From Patiria miniata (taxonomy: Eukaryota > Echinodermata > Asteroidea > Valvatida > Asterinidae): 64,000 bases of DNA. Numbering within the stretch: position 1 is the first letter of the stretch; each line of letters starts with the position of its first letter. Of the stretch, positions 11,871-64,000 are shown in pieces. Made by a program: the position numbers and the translations under genes. The notes beneath the pieces were generated by a model that saw nothing but the letters and a program-made list of their open reading frames with translations, was not told the DNA's origin and ran no database searches. The stretch spans positions 3,601,001-3,665,000 of the forward strand of contig NW_024037072.1 of assembly GCF_015706575.1 (NCBI RefSeq). Reading direction: 5' to 3'.

Positions 11871-12727
11871 AGCCACTGTGACCTTGACCCTTGACCTTTC
11901 GACCCCCAATGCAATAGGCTCCTTAGGATTGCCAAGGACAATCCACAAACCAAATTTGAAGTTCATATGTAAAGTATTTCTCAAGTTATCGCGCTGACAA
12001 AATTTCTTTTGTTTTAGTCACTGTGACCTTGACCCTTGACCTTTTGGCCCCAAATGCAAAAGGCTTCTTAGGATTACCAAGGACAATCCACAAACCAAAT
12101 TTGAAGTTCATATGTTAAGTATTTCTCAAGTTATCGCGCTGACAAAATTTCTATTGTTTCAGCCACTGTGACCTTGACCCTTGACCTTTCGGCCCCAAAT
12201 GCAAAAGGCTTCTTAGGATTACCAAGGACAATCCACAAACCAAATTTGAAGTTCATATGTTAAGTATTTCTCAAGTTATCGCGCTGACAAAATTTCTATT
12301 GTTTCAGCCACTGTGACCTTGACCCTTGACCTTTCGGCCCCAAATGCAAAAGGCTTCTTAGGATTACCAAGGACAATCCACAAACCAAATTTGAAGTTCA
12401 TATGTTAAGTATTTCTCAAGTTATCGCACTGACAAAATTTCTATTGTTTCAGCCACTGTGACCTTGACCCTTGACCTTTCGGCCCCAAATGCAAAAGGCT
12501 TCTTAGGATTACCAAGGAAAATCCACAAACCAAATTTGAAGTTCATATGTTAAGTATTTCTCAAGTTATCACGCTGACAAAATTTCTATTGTTTCAGCCA
12601 CTGTGACCTTGACCCTTGACCTTTCGGCCCCAAATGCAAAAGGCTTCTTAGGATTACCAAGGACAATCCACAAACCAAATTTGAAGTTCATATGTTAAGT
12701 ATTTCTCAAGTTATCGCGCTGACAAGA
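11871..12727 (+). repeat. 145-bp satellite array, six units
   Basis: Units read ccactgtgaccttgaccc ... ttggccccaaatgcaaaagg ... caaatttgaagttcatatg ... caagttatcgcgctgac. Units 3-6 are almost identical to each other, while units 1-2 are more diverged, the pattern expected if the array grew recently at its right side. Confidence 0.9.
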
Positions 12728-12757
12728 TTTGTCCGGACACACACACCCACACCCAGA

Positions 12758-13060
12758 CTTGTTTCACATACCTAGTGTGGACTTTCCTTTCTTTTCGTGT
12801 AGTTAAGGAACACCAGTGGAAAAACTCATTTTTCTCAAACTGTGAAAACTCTTACAACCCAATTTTTTTTCAATGATTCCCTTTAGTGTTTCTCTTCATT
12901 CTGCTACGGATAAACCTAACCCAAAAATGCCTCTAAACCTGTTTTCCAGAAATGGGGAAACACTGTGTGGACGTGGGCAAGTCCACACTTCGTCGCTGCT
13001 ACCTACATTATGTGGACGTCTTTTGTTCGGAAGTCCACACTGCGTATGTAAGACAAGCTC
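12758..13060. mobile_element. MITE nested in the Helentron-like element
   Basis: Imperfect inverted ends of about 35 bp, acttgtttcacatacctag + tgtggacttt and the inverse aagtccacactgcgtatg + taagacaagc, bound about 300 bp that are absent from the matching place of copy 2 at 52010-52080. The insertion splits the CACCC microsatellite. Confidence 0.75.
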
Positions 13061-13249
13061 ACCCCCACCCACCCACACACACACCCACCCACGGAAGGAC
13101 AAGGCGGAAACAGTATGCCCCTTCGGCTTCGCCGCGGGGCATAAAAAGCATTGAAGGAACTAGGCTCAATCTCATGGTTCTGCACAAGAGAGGATTTTTT
13201 TTTTTTTTATAATTATTATTTTTTTGGCATTCAGCAAGGAAACATTATA

Positions 13250-13442
13250 CAGTTGACTCTCATTAATACAAACTCTGTTAATACAAATTCTGGTTATAGC
13301 AAACATAAAATATAGCCTTGGTCCCAAATGTGCATATTATGTGCACAATGAATGGGACAGGCATTCCACTTAATACAAAGTTCTGATACAACAAACATTT
13401 AGGCTAGCTCCAGCTGAGTTTGTATTTAACATGAGTCGACTG
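13250..13442. mobile_element. Tigger/pogo-like MITE with TA duplication
   Basis: The 193-bp element reads cagttgactctcattaatac ... and ends in the inverse gtatttaacatgagtcgactg, with TA on both sides (13248-13249 and 13443-13444). The inverted ends resemble those of pogo-group Tc1/mariner MITEs. No coding capacity. Confidence 0.8.
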
Positions 13443-14004
13443 TAGTTACAGGATGACTGATCTGATACACCATACCCTCTGGAGACGTGTGTACAATAGG
13501 GAACAAAAGATTGTATACGTCTCCACAGGGCAATTTCTATAGATGAATACGTCTCCACAAGGTTTTCATGAAATAAATATATGGATTTTACTCAAAAACT
13601 AGGAATTTCCAAGCTATGTTGATCAGTCGCAAATGGAAGAGTTTTAGAAAACGGATGTTAAGTCCAAATTTCAGCCAAGGAAATTAATTCTGGTTAAAAT
13701 AAGAGCATTTTTAAAATACACTTTCAAACTCGAAAACTTTAGTACACGAGACCAAAGGAATGTCTCCACAAGGATACAAATTCCAGTATGACTGCAGTGA
13801 CACAAGCCAAAATCATTTTTATCAATGAAATGTGCTGTAAGCACTTAATTTTCTGTTTCCCTGGCAATGATTTTTCACCTACTGTCATGAAAACTGGGTC
13901 CTGGTGTAATAAACTCTTTTAAGAAAAAAGGCAAATCAGAATCTGAGAACCCCCCCCCCAAAGAAAAATGGGATTTATCTACTTCCTGACGTAAATTGAA
14001 TTAA

Positions 14005-14497
14005 AGGGAATGTACAACATTTGCTTTTCCTGCAATTTTCAGAAATAAATGGATTTGGAGGATTAGAATGTTGTAGCAAATATTTTTAAACTGACTTGTT
14101 TCACGTTTTGGGCTTGTAGATGCTGGAAAAACCAAGAAAACCTATCATGTTCTTGTAGTCTGGTTTCCTGACCCCACTTTAGATGTAGATTTGTAGATTT
14201 TGGGGAATTGTAAGGTTAGAGAATCAGTCTGGCAGGCTTGTACCCCTTTGCAGGTGTGTAATCAATTGCAAAGAAAATGCGAATAACTAAATATGAAAAA
14301 TTAGGAGTAGTTTTTTGAAAATTAGCCAGTTTTTTCCAACGCTGGTCGGCCGACAATTTTTCTTGAAAATGTCAGCACACCAGGAGCCACGATTTTACAG
14401 GATGCTTTAGACTCTCATTCCCTAACAATCCAGTAAGGTATTTCGTGATAATTTGATCATTTCGTTTTTTAATGTTTGCAAATGTTGTATCTTCCCT
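14005..14497. mobile_element. piggyBac-type MITE with TTAA duplication (copy 1)
   Basis: TTAA at 14001-14004 and 14498-14501 flanks 493 bp whose ends are agggaatgtacaacatttgc and the inverse gcaaatgttgtatcttccct. A second copy with the same ends lies at 58481-58999. It sits 24 bp past the NBEAL stop codon, so it is probably part of that gene's 3' UTR. Confidence 0.85.
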
Positions 14498-14524
14498 TTA
14501 AGCAATCAAAGAATTGAATCTACG

Positions 14525-63888
<49,364 letters not shown>

Positions 63889-63940
63889 CTAAAATAAAAC
63901 AAACAGTTGAAAAACTCTGTAAGTACCAAATCCAAATATT

Positions 63941-64000
63941 TACCCTAACTCCCTAGGCATTTTTTGCTAGGATGCATCCCCAATCCTGCAAAATCCTCCT
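63941..64000. repeat. Start of a cctaactccctaggcat element, cut by the window edge
   Basis: taccctaactccctaggcat + tttttgctaggatgcat then cccaatcctgcaaaatcctcc matches the left end of the element at 60470-60865. Confidence 0.6.

Larger units (their letters stand above)
11672..13147 (+). mobile_element. Helentron-like non-autonomous element with satellite core (copy 1)
   Basis: The element starts aagtcaggtgtgtttac, with the short palindrome tgtgtttacaaacaca, carries six tandem 145-bp units (agccactgtg starts at 11871, 12016, 12161, 12306, 12451 and 12596), then a CACACCC microsatellite, then gcggaaacagtatgcc and a 3' hairpin tgccccttcggc/gccgcggggca followed by ATAAAA. This plan, with a tandem-repeat core and 3' hairpin, is known for Helentron-associated and pearl-like elements of marine invertebrates. 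Copy 2 is at 50514-52133. Another element is inserted inside its microsatellite. Confidence 0.75.
4887..14524. other. Convergent intergenic region between CWC22 and NBEAL
   Basis: Neither strand shows a convincing coding exon here. Both 3' UTRs must lie in it. A possible CWC22 polyadenylation signal is ATTAAA at 6545-6550, but several AATAAA words further right compete, so I do not call an end. Between 5970 and 8800 I see only AT-rich single-copy-looking sequence; 9360-10570 is similar. The rest is repeats, listed separately. Confidence 0.7.

Noticed and set aside
11871-12727. CRISPR-like regular repeats
   Set aside because: Units are 145 bp, contiguous and without unique spacers; this is an animal satellite.

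Overview
The window is animal genomic DNA with a large, intron-rich, repeat-dense organisation. Two ordinary metazoan genes run tail to tail. The proteins, together with the foldback elements, tRNA-derived SINEs and Helentron-like satellite elements, fit an invertebrate deuterostome, most likely an echinoderm such as a sea star; that placement is inference and was not tested by any search.

Layout. Positions 595-4886 (+) hold the last five exons of CWC22, the spliceosome factor that places eIF4A3/the exon junction complex; the 5' part lies left of the window. Positions 4887-14524 are the convergent intergenic space, filled with repeats: a 15-bp-flanked insertion, a tandem tRNA-like array, a large foldback element and a Helentron-like element with six 145-bp satellite units. 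Positions 14525-63888 (-) hold 47 exons of a neurobeachin-like (NBEAL1/NBEAL2 type) BEACH protein. Every intron phase between adjoining exons agrees, and the exons sum to 2600 codons plus a stop. Only the N-terminus, probably one or two hundred residues, lies beyond the right edge. The order is N-terminal helical repeats, ConA/LamG-like domain, second helical (DUF4704-like) region, acidic linker exon, PH-BEACH, BEACH, then C-terminal WD40 repeats.

Two NBEAL introns (after exons 13 and 40) need a GC donor instead of GT to keep the frame. Introns carry many short non-autonomous DNA elements. Several have exact target-site duplications that I could read: TTAA (four), TA (three), an 8-bp hAT duplication, two 4-bp ones, and a SINE with a 12-bp duplication nested in another element. 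One LINE 3' end lies at 62757-63563.

I see no bacterial-type system, CRISPR array, toxin, virus-like element or new multigene system. The most interesting points are the CWC22 exon-end repeat copied into the following intron, the GC-AG introns, the tandem tRNA-like array, the paired satellite-bearing Helentron-like elements, and repeats abutting a splice donor and the NBEAL stop codon.
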